Positions 17,867 through 27,400 of a stretch of 64,000 nucleotides of DNA are shown piece by piece. Origin of the DNA: Gammaproteobacteria bacterium. GTDB taxonomy: Bacteria > Pseudomonadota > Gammaproteobacteria > Pseudomonadales > JADFDG01. The stretch covers positions 1 through 64,000 of the forward strand of contig JADFDG010000013.1 of NCBI GenBank assembly GCA_018262975.1. Direction: 5' to 3'. Under the pieces are notes generated by a model. That model made no database searches, was not told where the DNA came from, and worked only from the letters and a program-made list of their open reading frames with translations. Every line of letters starts with the position of its first letter. The stretch's first letter is position 1. A program made the translations under genes and the position numbers.

Positions 17867-20252
17867 CCAGGACATCCTGCGCAAGAACTGGCAACGGCTG
17901 CTGGACGGCCTCAAGCAGGCCGGCGACGCCATCGAGACGCAATGCGCCGGGCGCAGCGAAGCCGAGCGTGCCGACGCCTACCGCGCAGTGATGCGCGCGC
18001 TCACCGCCAATCTCGGCAAGGTGGAAGCCGACGGCCGCTACCCGCTGCCGGTGCACGTGAATCCGCCCAACCAGAAGTGGTTCATCGACAATCCCGATGG
18101 TGTGACGTTGCACTGCCCGGTCGACGACACCCAGCGCTACCGGCTGTGGGGCAACGTCGGCGGCGCCTGCTACACGTCGTTCACCCTGTACGAGGGCAAG
18201 GGCGACGGGCTGGCGACGAAAGCCACGCTGGTTCGCACCGACCGCGAGATTCCCGTGCGTGCCGACGGCTCGTTCGAACTGACCGTGTCGGCGCAAGCCA
18301 GCGACGATCCGGCGCACCTCACGCTGGCGCCGGGCACCGGCCAGCTGTGGATCCGCCAGCTGTTCAACGACATCGACCACGAGACGCCCGGCTGGTTCAT
18401 GATCGAGAACCTTGCGCCCGACGCGCCGCCGGCGGCGGTGAGCGTGGACGCGGTGGTCGGTGGCATGAAGCGCATTGCCCGCGGCATGCCGCTGCTCACC
18501 CAGCTGATGTTCGGCGCCTGGCGCATGCAGACCGGGCCGCACCCGGCCAACAGCGTGCGCGTGTGGAGTGAGATGCAGGGCGGCGCGGTGTTCACCAGCG
18601 GTGACTGCGACTACTACATCGGCAGCTGGCAACTCGATGGCGACGACCGCCTGGTGATCCGCGGCGTGAAACCGCCGTGCCGGCACTGGAACATCGTGCT
18701 GTACAGCCCGGTGCTCAATTCGCTGGAGCACCGCTACCGCCGCACCTCGCTGACCGGCGCGCAGCTGGCCTGCGACGGCGACGGCCGCTACGAGATCGTC
18801 ATTGCACATGCGCAGCCCGACGGCACCGCCAACTGGCTGGACACCGAGGGCCGCCGCGAAGGGTTGTTCGTGATCCGCGTCACCGGTCCGCAGGTGCCGT
18901 CGCAGTTGCCCGCCGCCGAACTCGTCTCCCGTCGCGCGGCGGCCACGCCTGCTCTTCGTAGTGAGGGGGCCATGCCCCCGACCGCAGAAGCCGGCGGGCC
19001 ATGGCGACCCGCCGAGCGCAGCGAACTGGCGAAATCGCTCTACGCGCAGGCCGCCGCCACCCAGCGCCACCGCTCGGTGAGCGTGCAGCACATCCTCGAC
19101 AGCGCGCGCAGGAAGACCGGCCTCGACGACTTCGGCGACATGGACTTCCTGCCGCGCCTGGAAGCGCTGGTCGACAGCATCAACAACGAGGCGAAGCTGA
19201 ATCCGCTGGGACTGGCCTCCACCGGCACCGGCATGCCGGTGGACATGCTGCGCGGCCGCCTGGAACTGCAGGACGCGCGCAAGTCCCGCCCGGACATCTT
19301 CAACACGCCGATCGAGCGGCCGATCTTCATCGTCGGTGGCTCGCGTACCGGCACTACGCTGCTGCAGCGCCTGCTGGGCAGCGATCCGCGACTGGCCACG
19401 CCGATCCTCTGGCAGATGGCGTCCACGCGCACCTTCGCGCTGGGCAGCGACGAGGAGCGCGCGATGCAGCGCAACCGTGCCGACACCGGCCAGAAGATGC
19501 TGCACATGCTCAACCCGTCGATGAAGGCGGTGCACTTCTCCGAGGCCGACGGTCCGGAGGAGTGCGTATTGATGATGGGCACCGACCTGCGCAACCTGGC
19601 GCTGATGTCATGCATGAACACGCCGTCGTACAGCGCACTGCTGGCGAAGGAGGATTTCCGCGAGTCGTACGTGCGCCACCGGCAGCAACTGCAGCTGCTC
19701 GACCACGGCGTGCGCCGCGACCGTGCCGCGCGCGGACTGGCTCCGGCGCGCTGGCTGCTGAAGGCACCGTACCACCTGCCATGCCTGGAAGCGCTGGCGG
19801 CGGCCTACCCGGACGCCATCATCGTGCACACGCACCGCGACGTGGTGGACACGGTGACCTCCACCTGCAGCCTGTACAGCGTGTTCCGCAGCACGTTCAG
19901 CGACGAGGTTGATCCGCTGGAGACCGGGCGCCAGCAGGTGGCGATGCTCACCGACTGGTTCAACGGCACGGTGGACGCGCGTGCGCGGCTGGCCGGCAGC
20001 GGCGTGACGTTCTTCGACGTGCATTATCGCGAGCTGGTGGCGGACCCGCTGGCGATGGCCGAGCGCATCCTCGCGTTCGCCGGGCTGGAAACCAGCGAAG
20101 ACAGCCGCGCCGCCATGCGCCGCTGGCTGGACGACAACCGCGCCGACAAGCACGGCGGGCACCGTTACACGCCGGAGCAGTTCGGCATTGATGCGAAGGC
20201 GCTGCGTGCCGGCATGCAGCCGTACCGCGACGCCTTCGGAAAGGACCTGTAG
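17859..20252 (+). CDS. DUF1214-like / sulfotransferase fusion protein
   Basis: 797 residues from a GTG at 17859 overlapping cysC by 8 bases, with CGGAG upstream. Residues 1 to about 365 resemble DUF1214-type proteins ([36 protein letters not shown]). Residues about 385-797 are a sulfotransferase: GGSRTGTT at 493-500 is the PAPS 5'-phosphosulfate loop, and [13 protein letters not shown] suits the 3'-phosphate region. The linker ([10 protein letters not shown]) is encoded by an in-frame REP at 18958-18982, whose GAGG-N5-ATG could restart translation at 18972 and yield a separate 426-residue sulfotransferase. The TAG stop comes from another REP. Acceptor unknown; a hydroxylated lipid or alcohol is a reasonable guess. 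Confidence 0.88.
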   Translation: MSDQDILRKNWQRLLDGLKQAGDAIETQCAGRSEAERADAYRAVMRALTANLGKVEADGRYPLPVHVNPPNQKWFIDNPDGVTLHCPVDDTQRYRLWGNVGGACYTSFTLYEGKGDGLATKATLVRTDREIPVRADGSFELTVSAQASDDPAHLTLAPGTGQLWIRQLFNDIDHETPGWFMIENLAPDAPPAAVSVDAVVGGMKRIARGMPLLTQLMFGAWRMQTGPHPANSVRVWSEMQGGAVFTSGDCDYYIGSWQLDGDDRLVIRGVKPPCRHWNIVLYSPVLNSLEHRYRRTSLTGAQLACDGDGRYEIVIAHAQPDGTANWLDTEGRREGLFVIRVTGPQVPSQLPAAELVSRRAAATPALRSEGAMPPTAEAGGPWRPAERSELAKSLYAQAAATQRHRSVSVQHILDSARRKTGLDDFGDMDFLPRLEALVDSINNEAKLNPLGLASTGTGMPVDMLRGRLELQDARKSRPDIFNTPIERPIFIVGGSRTGTTLLQRLLGSDPRLATPILWQMASTRTFALGSDEERAMQRNRADTGQKMLHMLNPSMKAVHFSEADGPEECVLMMGTDLRNLALMSCMNTPSYSALLAKEDFRESYVRHRQQLQLLDHGVRRDRAARGLAPARWLLKAPYHLPCLEALAAAYPDAIIVHTHRDVVDTVTSTCSLYSVFRSTFSDEVDPLETGRQQVAMLTDWFNGTVDARARLAGSGVTFFDVHYRELVADPLAMAERILAFAGLETSEDSRAAMRRWLDDNRADKHGGHRYTPEQFGIDAKALRAGMQPYRDAFGKDL
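18958..18982 (+). repeat. GTAG REP inside a coding region
   Basis: GTAGTGAG-type copy read in frame between the two domains of the sulfotransferase fusion. It contributes the peptide RSEGAMPPT and an internal ATG at 18972 preceded by GAGG at five bases. At 25 bases it is not a multiple of three, so its arrival needed a compensating indel or a junction rearrangement. Confidence 0.88.
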
Positions 20253-20308
20253 AGAGGGGGCCATGCCCCCGATGCTTCAGGAAATCGGGGGCATGGCCCC
20301 CCTCTCTA
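20249..20308. repeat. GTAG REP inverted pair (REPIN)
   Basis: Copies at 20249-20272 and 20284-20308, both GTAGAGAG type and converging, with an extra C in the second. The first supplies the TAG stop of the sulfotransferase gene. Fills the convergent junction with alkB. Confidence 0.9.
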
Positions 20309-20316
20309 CATGGGTG

Positions 20317-21702
20317 TCAGGCGACCGGCTTGAAATCGACCTTGTCGCGCACCGCGCAATCCGGGCAGCTCCACGTATCGGGGATCTGTTCCCAGCGCGT
20401 GCCCGGCACGAAGCCTTCCTGCGCGCAGCCCTGGCGCTCGTCGTAGACGAAGCCGCAACCCGGGCACTGGTAGCGCGTGTACTTGCCGGTGGTCACCGGT
20501 GCTGCCGCAGAGCCGCCCGCGGCCTGCGCCGTCGCCGCGGTGGCCGGCTTGAAGTTCCACTCGCGGTAAATGCGCTCGCGCGCCTGCGGCAGGATGTTCG
20601 CCTTCGACAGGTCACCGTTGAAGTGGGCCACCACGCGCTTGTCCATCAGGCGGTACCACAGGAACGGAATGTACGCCGGCAACAGCATCGACGCGTAGCC
20701 GCTGGGCAGCTGCGGGCTGTTCTCGAAGTGGCGCAGCGCCTGGAACGCGCGCACCGGGTTGGCGTGGTGGTCGCTGTGGCGCTGCAGCTGGTAGAGGAAC
20801 AGGTTGGTCACCACGTGGTTGCTGTTCCAGCTGTGGTGCGGCTGGCAGCGCTCGTAGCGGCCGGAGGCGTCTTTCTGGCGCAGCAGGCCGTAGTGCTCGA
20901 TGTAGTTGATCACTTCCAGCAGCGAGATGCCGTAGGCGGCCTGCGCGGCGAGGATTGCCAGCGCCGGCCAGCCCAGCCACGCGGTGAGCGCGCCGTAGAA
21001 CACCACCGTCATTGCCCAGGCCTGCAGGTTCTCGTTGTCGAAGGTCCACACGCCCTTGCCCTGGCGCTGCAGGCGCTCGGCCTCGATGTGCCACGCCGAT
21101 TTCGCGCTGCCGAACACGGTGCGGGGCAGGAAGCGCCAGAACGACTCGCCCATCTTCGAACTGGCCGGGTCGTCCGGCGTGGCGACGTTCTTGTGGTGGC
21201 CGCGGTTGTGCTCGACGAAGAAGTGGCCGTAGGCGACCGGCGCCAGCGTGAGCTTGGCGAGGAAGCGGTCGAGACCCTCGCGCTTGTGGCCGAGCTCGTG
21301 CGAGGTGTTGATGGCGATGCCGTTGATGGTGCCGAGGCTGAAGATCAGGCCCACCAGCTCCCAGGTCTGCAGGTTGCCGGTGATGGCGAACCAGGTGCCT
21401 ACCGCGGTCACCGCGAACTGCAGCGGGATGTAGCTGTAGACGATGTAGCGGTAGTAGCTGTCGTTCTCGAGTTGCGCGACGGCGGACTCCGGCGGGTTGC
21501 TGCTGTCCTCGCCGATCAGCCAGTCGAGCGTCGGGATGATCACGTAGACCAGCAGCGGGCCGGTCCACAGCAGAATGCCCCAGCCGAACGCCAGGTAGAG
21601 GGCGAAGGCGATGACGGCGATGCCGGGCACCATCGGCGAGAGCAGCCACAGGTAGCGCTTGCTGTCGTGCCAGGCCTGGGGGGAGACGGTCCGGGTGGTC
21701 AT
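20317..21702 (-). CDS. alkB: alkane 1-monooxygenase with fused rubredoxin
   Basis: 461 residues. Membrane di-iron hydroxylase that converts terminal methyl groups of alkanes to primary alcohols. Histidine motifs are complete: HELGH (135-139), HNRGHH (165-170) and HSDHH (309-313), with NYIEHYG between. A flexible Ala-Pro linker (about 385-407) leads to a C-terminal rubredoxin with C413, C416, C446 and C449, so the electron carrier is fused. The start at 21702 gives the normal cytoplasmic N-terminus; the longer frame is implausible. It converges on the sulfotransferase gene and follows a 132-residue protein of unknown function. No rubredoxin reductase gene is in the window. Confidence 0.95.
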   Translation of the reverse strand: MTTRTVSPQAWHDSKRYLWLLSPMVPGIAVIAFALYLAFGWGILLWTGPLLVYVIIPTLDWLIGEDSSNPPESAVAQLENDSYYRYIVYSYIPLQFAVTAVGTWFAITGNLQTWELVGLIFSLGTINGIAINTSHELGHKREGLDRFLAKLTLAPVAYGHFFVEHNRGHHKNVATPDDPASSKMGESFWRFLPRTVFGSAKSAWHIEAERLQRQGKGVWTFDNENLQAWAMTVVFYGALTAWLGWPALAILAAQAAYGISLLEVINYIEHYGLLRQKDASGRYERCQPHHSWNSNHVVTNLFLYQLQRHSDHHANPVRAFQALRHFENSPQLPSGYASMLLPAYIPFLWYRLMDKRVVAHFNGDLSKANILPQARERIYREWNFKPATAATAQAAGGSAAAPVTTGKYTRYQCPGCGFVYDERQGCAQEGFVPGTRWEQIPDTWSCPDCAVRDKVDFKPVA

Positions 21703-21817
21703 GGCGGGGATACCGTACGGGTTGTTGTTATCGGCCACCCACAGTACGGCGAACCCCGGCGCGGCGCACCGCACGCGGCCGCCACCGGGTTATGGATTCA
21801 TGACGCCGGCCAGGCGG

Positions 21818-22216
21818 TCAGTCGCGGCTGACGGTGAACCAGAAGACGTTACGGGCCTTGCCGGCGATCTTCATCATGCCGCGGCCGAGGAAGGTGCCCG
21901 GCTGCGTTTCGCGCACTTCGTCGGTGAGCGGGCGCATGAAGAAGGGGTTTTCCGGGGTGTCGTAGATGATCTGCGTGACGTCGGCGCCGTCTTCGGACGC
22001 GCCGCGGGCCACGTGGAAGCGGCCGGTCTTCACCAGTCCGCCGAGGAAGCTGTTGTAACCGGTGATGCCCGCCGAGGTGTGCTGGAACACCTTGGTGTGG
22101 CCGAAGAAACGCACCGGCACCGGCAGGAAGCTGGCCACCAGGCGGACCGCGTACTCGCCTTCCAGGTCGTTGGGGTCGCGCGCGGCGCCCTGCTCGAAAT
22201 CGCTGCGGAAACTCAT
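21818..22216 (-). CDS. conserved-looking hypothetical protein, 132 residues
   Basis: Not recognised. A soluble protein with no signal peptide or membrane segment. It contains FLPVPVRFFGHTKVFQHTSAGITGYNSF and a C-terminal region GTFLGRGMMKIAGKARNVFWFTVSRD. A strong ribosome site (GGAGGTGACACC) precedes the start. It lies 33 bases after pbpC and 115 before alkB on the same strand; a role linked to either is untested. Confidence 0.75.
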   Translation of the reverse strand: MSFRSDFEQGAARDPNDLEGEYAVRLVASFLPVPVRFFGHTKVFQHTSAGITGYNSFLGGLVKTGRFHVARGASEDGADVTQIIYDTPENPFFMRPLTDEVRETQPGTFLGRGMMKIAGKARNVFWFTVSRD

Positions 22217-22249
22217 GGTGTCACCTCCATTTCCATCATTGTAGCCGGA

Positions 22250-24445
22250 TCAACGGACGGTGAAGGGTACCGGGTCGGTGGTCACCGGGCCGTCCGCGCC
22301 GGCCAGCCAGACCTCGGCCACCACGCGGTGCTCGCCCTTCACCAGCGGCCACACGAAGCGTTCGCCCGCGCCCTCGCCAACCGGTACACCATCCACCCGC
22401 CACACCACGCGCGCCACGGCGCCCGGCGCCTGCACCAGGAATTCGAAGGCCTCGGCGGCGTCGGGGATGCGCGGGTCCAGGGCCAGGCGCAATCCCGGGC
22501 CGGGCTTGCGGATGCGCACGCGGCTGTCGCCGTCGGGGAAAGCACCGGGCGTCATCCACGGCGCGAACCACTCGTCGCGCGCCTCGCAACCGGCATCGGC
22601 CGCCAGGCCGCTGTCCACGCAGACGCGCACCTTGCGGAGGTTGGCGTGGCGCGCCGGCGCGCGGGTGTCGCGGTGGCGGTTCAGTTCGGCGACGATGCCG
22701 CGCACCACCGGCGCCGGGCCGCGCGCACCGGTGATCTCGCGCATGGGCCGGTAGTCGAGGTTGCCGAACCAGGCGCCGACCACGCAGCAGTCGTTGAACG
22801 CCAGCGTCCACGCATCGCGGTAGTCGCTGGAGGTGCCGGTCTTCACCGCCGTCGGCAGCGGGAAGTCGAGGATGCCGTGGCTGCCGAATTCGCGGTTGCG
22901 CGCGGCATCGTCAGCGAGGATGTCGGCCACCAGGCTGGCGGTCTCGGCACGGAACACGCGACGCGGCGGCGCGCGCGGCGTGTCATCGCCGGCAAACGGC
23001 GTCAGCGGGCGGTATTCGCCGCCACGCGCCAGTGTCGCGTACGCCGACACCAGTTCGAACAGCGTGACCTCGCCGTTGCCCAGCGCCAGGCCGTCACCGT
23101 AGACGTTCGGGTGCCCCTTCAGCGAGTCGATGCCGGCGGCGCGCAAGGTCGCCAGGAACGCCGGCACCCCGGCGAACTGCACGGCCTTCACCGCCGGCAC
23201 GTTCAGCGAGTTGCCGAGCGCTTCGCGCGCGCTGATCCAGCCGTAATGCAGGCGCGAGTAGTTGTGGTACTCGTGCAGACCGGCGCCGACCAGTTGTTCC
23301 AGCGGCGCATCGAGGATCATCGTCGACGGCGTCCAGCCCTTCTCGAACGCGCTGGCGTACACCAGCGGCTTGAGCGTGGAGCCGGGCTGGCGGCGTACGC
23401 GCACCGCGTCGATGCGCGTGGGTTCGTCGCCGGCGCGCGTGACCACCGACCAGGCGAGGATCTCGTTGCGGCGCCAGTCCACCACCAGCGCGGCGGCGTG
23501 CCGCACGTCGAGGTCGGCGTCCTGTGCCAGTTGCGCGGCCAGCAATTTCTGCGCGTGGGCCTGCAGCGTCGCGTCGAGGGTGGTGCGCACCTCGGCGCCG
23601 GCCTGCGGCGGACGCGGCCAGGCGCGCACGGCGGCGAGGAACGCCGAGGCATCGACGGTCTCCAGCGGGTCGGCCAGCGGGCGCGACAGTGGTTGCGCGG
23701 CGAGCGTGGCGGCGTCGACGTCCAGCAGGCCCTGTGCACGCAGGCGCGCCGCGAGCCGCTCGATGGCCCGCTGCAGGCGTGCCTCGTTGCCAGCCATGCC
23801 CGCCGGCGAGCGTATCAACACCGCCAGCGCCAGCAGTTCGCGCTCGTTCATGGTGTCCGGGTCACGACCGAAATAGTGGCGACCGGCCTGCACCACGCCG
23901 CGGCGCTGCGCGGCATAGGGCACCTGGTTGAGGTAGAACTCGAGGATGGCCGGCTTGCTGTGACGCGCTTCCAGCCACAGCGCTTCCCAGCCTTCGATCC
24001 AGCGCGACCACACGCTGCGCGGTCGCGGATGCAGCATGCGCACCACCTGTTCGCTGATGGTGCTGGCACCGCGCACCACGCCGCCGGCACGCAGGTTCTG
24101 CCAGGCGGCGTGCGCGCGCGCCGTCCAGTCGGCGCCGTGGTGATCGTAGAAGCGCTGGTCCTCGGCCGCGAGCACCGCCTGCTGCAGCAACGGCGGAACC
24201 GCGTGCAGCGGCAAGCGGTCGTGCAGGTTCCAGGCGTTGGCGCGCGTTTCGTTGAGGGCCACGCCGTCGCGGTCGAGATAGCGGGCGCGCACCACGTCGG
24301 CGCTGTCCGCGTCGGGCAGGCGTGCGGGAGGCGCGTGCAGGGAGAACAGCGTGGCGAGCACCAGCAGCAGCGGCGCAGCAATCATGTAGCGAGGGCGCCA
24401 TGCGCCCGATACCCGCCGTAACCACGCAGGGCGGGTCGGGGGCAT
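22250..24445 (-). CDS. pbpC: penicillin-binding protein 1C
   Basis: Bifunctional peptidoglycan synthase, 731 residues from the chosen start. Membrane anchor (IAAPLLLVLATLF), GT51 transglycosylase with AAEDQRFYDHHGADW, transpeptidase with GSTLK (S356, K359) and KTGTS, and the C-terminal beta domain typical of PBP1C. The start is uncertain. ATG 24385 has no ribosome site and leaves no basic residues before the membrane helix. ATG 24445, inside a REP with GAGG five bases upstream, adds RPAWLRRVSGAWRPRY, an Arg-rich tail suited to a cytoplasmic N-terminus, and begins 16 bases after the macroglobulin stop. PbpC and alpha-2-macroglobulin genes are a classic pair. Confidence 0.92.
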   Translation of the reverse strand: MPPTRPAWLRRVSGAWRPRYMIAAPLLLVLATLFSLHAPPARLPDADSADVVRARYLDRDGVALNETRANAWNLHDRLPLHAVPPLLQQAVLAAEDQRFYDHHGADWTARAHAAWQNLRAGGVVRGASTISEQVVRMLHPRPRSVWSRWIEGWEALWLEARHSKPAILEFYLNQVPYAAQRRGVVQAGRHYFGRDPDTMNERELLALAVLIRSPAGMAGNEARLQRAIERLAARLRAQGLLDVDAATLAAQPLSRPLADPLETVDASAFLAAVRAWPRPPQAGAEVRTTLDATLQAHAQKLLAAQLAQDADLDVRHAAALVVDWRRNEILAWSVVTRAGDEPTRIDAVRVRRQPGSTLKPLVYASAFEKGWTPSTMILDAPLEQLVGAGLHEYHNYSRLHYGWISAREALGNSLNVPAVKAVQFAGVPAFLATLRAAGIDSLKGHPNVYGDGLALGNGEVTLFELVSAYATLARGGEYRPLTPFAGDDTPRAPPRRVFRAETASLVADILADDAARNREFGSHGILDFPLPTAVKTGTSSDYRDAWTLAFNDCCVVGAWFGNLDYRPMREITGARGPAPVVRGIVAELNRHRDTRAPARHANLRKVRVCVDSGLAADAGCEARDEWFAPWMTPGAFPDGDSRVRIRKPGPGLRLALDPRIPDAAEAFEFLVQAPGAVARVVWRVDGVPVGEGAGERFVWPLVKGEHRVVAEVWLAGADGPVTTDPVPFTVR

Positions 24446-24459
24446 GGCCCCCTCGCTAC
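24386..24459. repeat. GTAG REP inverted pair with compensated stem
   Basis: The copy at 24386-24410 has a stem reading GGGCGC and GCGCCC: both strands of one base pair changed together, keeping the hairpin. It directly abuts ATG 24385. The copy at 24435-24459 is consensus and contains the likely pbpC start. The pair lies between the macroglobulin stop and the pbpC membrane helix. Confidence 0.9.
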
Positions 24460-24461
24460 GG

Positions 24462-27400
24462 TCAGGGTGAGGACGCATTGACCGCCTTGAAGCGCACGGG
24501 CAGGCCGCGGCCGAACACGTCGATGTCGTACATCTCGCCGGCGAAGGTCGGCTGCGCGGTGAATTCACCGGTCGCGATCACCTGCGCGGCATAGGACAGG
24601 TGGTAATTGCCGGCCGGCAACTGGTCGGCGAAGAAACGCACGGCGTCGTGCTTCATCTCGCGGTGGTAGAAGCTGTAGCCGTAGCGACCAAAGGTCCTCC
24701 AGCCATCGCGGTTGCTGAACCAGAACGAGCGCGCATCGCGCGGTGACGCGGCGTCCTGGTCATCGAAGGTCGAGGCATTGGCCAGGTCGGTGTTCACCGG
24801 CTCGAGCAGGCCCGGCACCGGATCATCCACCACCACGTAGTGGCGAGCACCCGGTGTGCTGACGAACAGGTCCACCCGCACCAGGTCACCGCGCGCCAGC
24901 GTCTCGCCGCCCTTGAGCAACACCCACTTGCCGTTGCGCTTCACGCTGTATTCGCGCGTTACCGCGATGCCGTTGTTGGCGCTCTTCGCGGCCTCGTCCT
25001 TCGGCGCGAACTCCAGGCGCGTGCTGTAGTACAGGCGGCCGGCGCCAGCCTTGTCGATCACCACACGGCCGGTCTTACCGGGGTCGGTGGCGGTGAGCGC
25101 GCGGCGCAGCACCTTCTGCGGATCCTGCACGCTGGCGAACGTCGCCGTGCCCAGCGGCGCCGCGGCGCCACCCACCGGCACCTCGAAGCGCGCCTTGACG
25201 GTCATGGCCGGCTTGTCGCGCTCGTAGAGGCGCGCGTATTCCACCAGCGCGTTCATGCAGAACACGTTTTCCTGGGTGTTCTCGAAGTGGTCGCGGCTGC
25301 CGCGCGCCTGGGTGATGGTGCGCACCAGGCGGAACGGGATGTCGCCCACGCGCGTGCCCACGCCCGGCGTGGTGGCCATGCGCAACAGCCCCGACAGCGC
25401 CGCGCAGTTCTCGCGCAGCGGCGTGGCGAGCAGTTCGCTGTAGTCGTCGCTGAGCGTCTCGGTGAACTGGTACTTGCCGCCGCTCTGGTTGCCCATGGCG
25501 AGGATGGCGTCGCCGGCGCGCTGGATTTCCGTGGCCGGCGCGCCGCTGGCCGCCAGCGCCTGCAGGTAGTGCGCCTGGCCCAGCAGGGACATCTTCGGCA
25601 GGTGGCTGGCGTAACGCAGCACTTCGTCCTTGTTGATGGCGCCGGCATCGGCCAGCGCGGCAAGCGCGACTGCGCGCACCGTCGACGTCATGCCCGGGTC
25701 ATAGAAGGTCGGCAGCACGTTGGTGCGCAGCATGCGGCGCAGGTAGTCGTGCAGGCGCGCTTCCACCGGCTTCGGCACCGCGTGGCCGCTCTTCGCCAGC
25801 CAGCGGAAGCCCAGCGCGGTGTACGCCGACAGGTAGGGGCTCACGTAGGCGTCCTGCGCCACCCAGTAGGTCATGCCGCCGTTGGGCGCCTGGAAGCCGG
25901 CTGCGGAGGCCAGCGTGTCGCGCACCAGCGCATCCGGGTTGGCCGGCAGGTCGGCGGGCTTCAGCCACGGCTTTAGCGTTTTCGTCGACGCGTACATCAA
26001 CGCCTTGGCCAGGCGCTGCTCCCAGCACAGGTACGGGTACTGGGTGACGTAGCGATAGGCGCCATCGAGGTTGCCCAGCGCGGTGGGCGCCAGCGTCACC
26101 GACAGCGCACTGGCGTCCGGGTAGATCGCCGCCGGGATGGCCACCGCGTCGATCGCCTGCGCGTCCACGGTGGTGCCGTAGTTGGCCGCCACTTCCTTGA
26201 TGCGGCGCGGTTTCACCGGGACCGTGTGGGCGAGGGCGTCCTTGTCGGTGGCGTCGGCGGCGCTGGCCTTGAAGGCGATGTTGCCAACGGCGCGCGTGGC
26301 CACCGGCACTTCCACCACTTTCTGTTCCCAGGCATCCAGCTTCATCGCCACTGCCAGCGGCTTCACCTCGGCACCGGTGGCCTCGATGCGCACCGCCAGC
26401 GTGCGCGCCTGCGCGGTGCGGTTCATCACCGTGAAGCGCGCGGTGAACGCGTCGCCTTCCAGCACCTGGTTGGGCATCGCCGGGCGGATCTCGGTGGGGC
26501 GGTTCACCTTCACGGTGGCCTGGCCCAGGCCGAACTCGTCCTGCGGCGTTGCAGCAATGGCCAGCAAGCGCCAGCCGGTTAGGTTGTCCGGTGCCTTGAA
26601 GCGCAGCTCGGCTTCGCCGTTGGCATCGAGCTTCACGTCGCCGCTCCACAGCGCCACGAAGCGGAACTGGTCGCGCAGCGAGGAAAACGCATCGCCACGA
26701 CCGCCGTCACCGCCGGGGTTGGCGCCCTTCTTCTCGATCTTCTGCCGGCCGATCAGGCGGGTGACCAGGTTCCAGTTGCCCACGTCGAGCGCATCGAGGC
26801 GATGGAAGCCGGCGCCGGCGTCGTAGTAGCCCGCGCCCGCGGCGTTGAGCGCCAGCACCGCCTCGTCGATGGCCACCACCGCCACGTTGAGCGGCTGGCC
26901 CTTCGCGGCAACCGGCAGCGTGGCCTTGAGTTTCGCCACCACCTCCTCGCGCGGGCGGTACTCGGCGCGCGCCGGCGTGATGGCCACCTGCACCTGCTTG
27001 TCCGGCGCCGTTACCTGCGTTTTCACGTAGCCCATGCGGAACGCCGGCTTGCCGAGGTCCACTTCGCCTTCCAGCGGCTTGGCCACGCGCGGCGACGCCA
27101 CCACCACCGACAAATAGAAGCCCGGCGCCATGTCGCGCGTCACCGGGATCTCCACCACCGCGGCCGCATCGTTGAACACCTGCACGCGTCGCTCGAGCAC
27201 GCCGTAGCGCTCCACGGTGATCAGCGCGCGCGCGCCGGGGTAGGGGTTCTTCACCAGGTAGCGCGCGGTGTCGCCGGTCTTCACCTGGTCGTTTTCGGGC
27301 ACGATTTCCAGCGTGCCGTCGTTGTCGCTGGCCCAGTTCACCCAGCCGGCGCCCACCACCCACAGCGATTCCTCGCTCTCGTAGGCGCGGCCTTTCGTAT

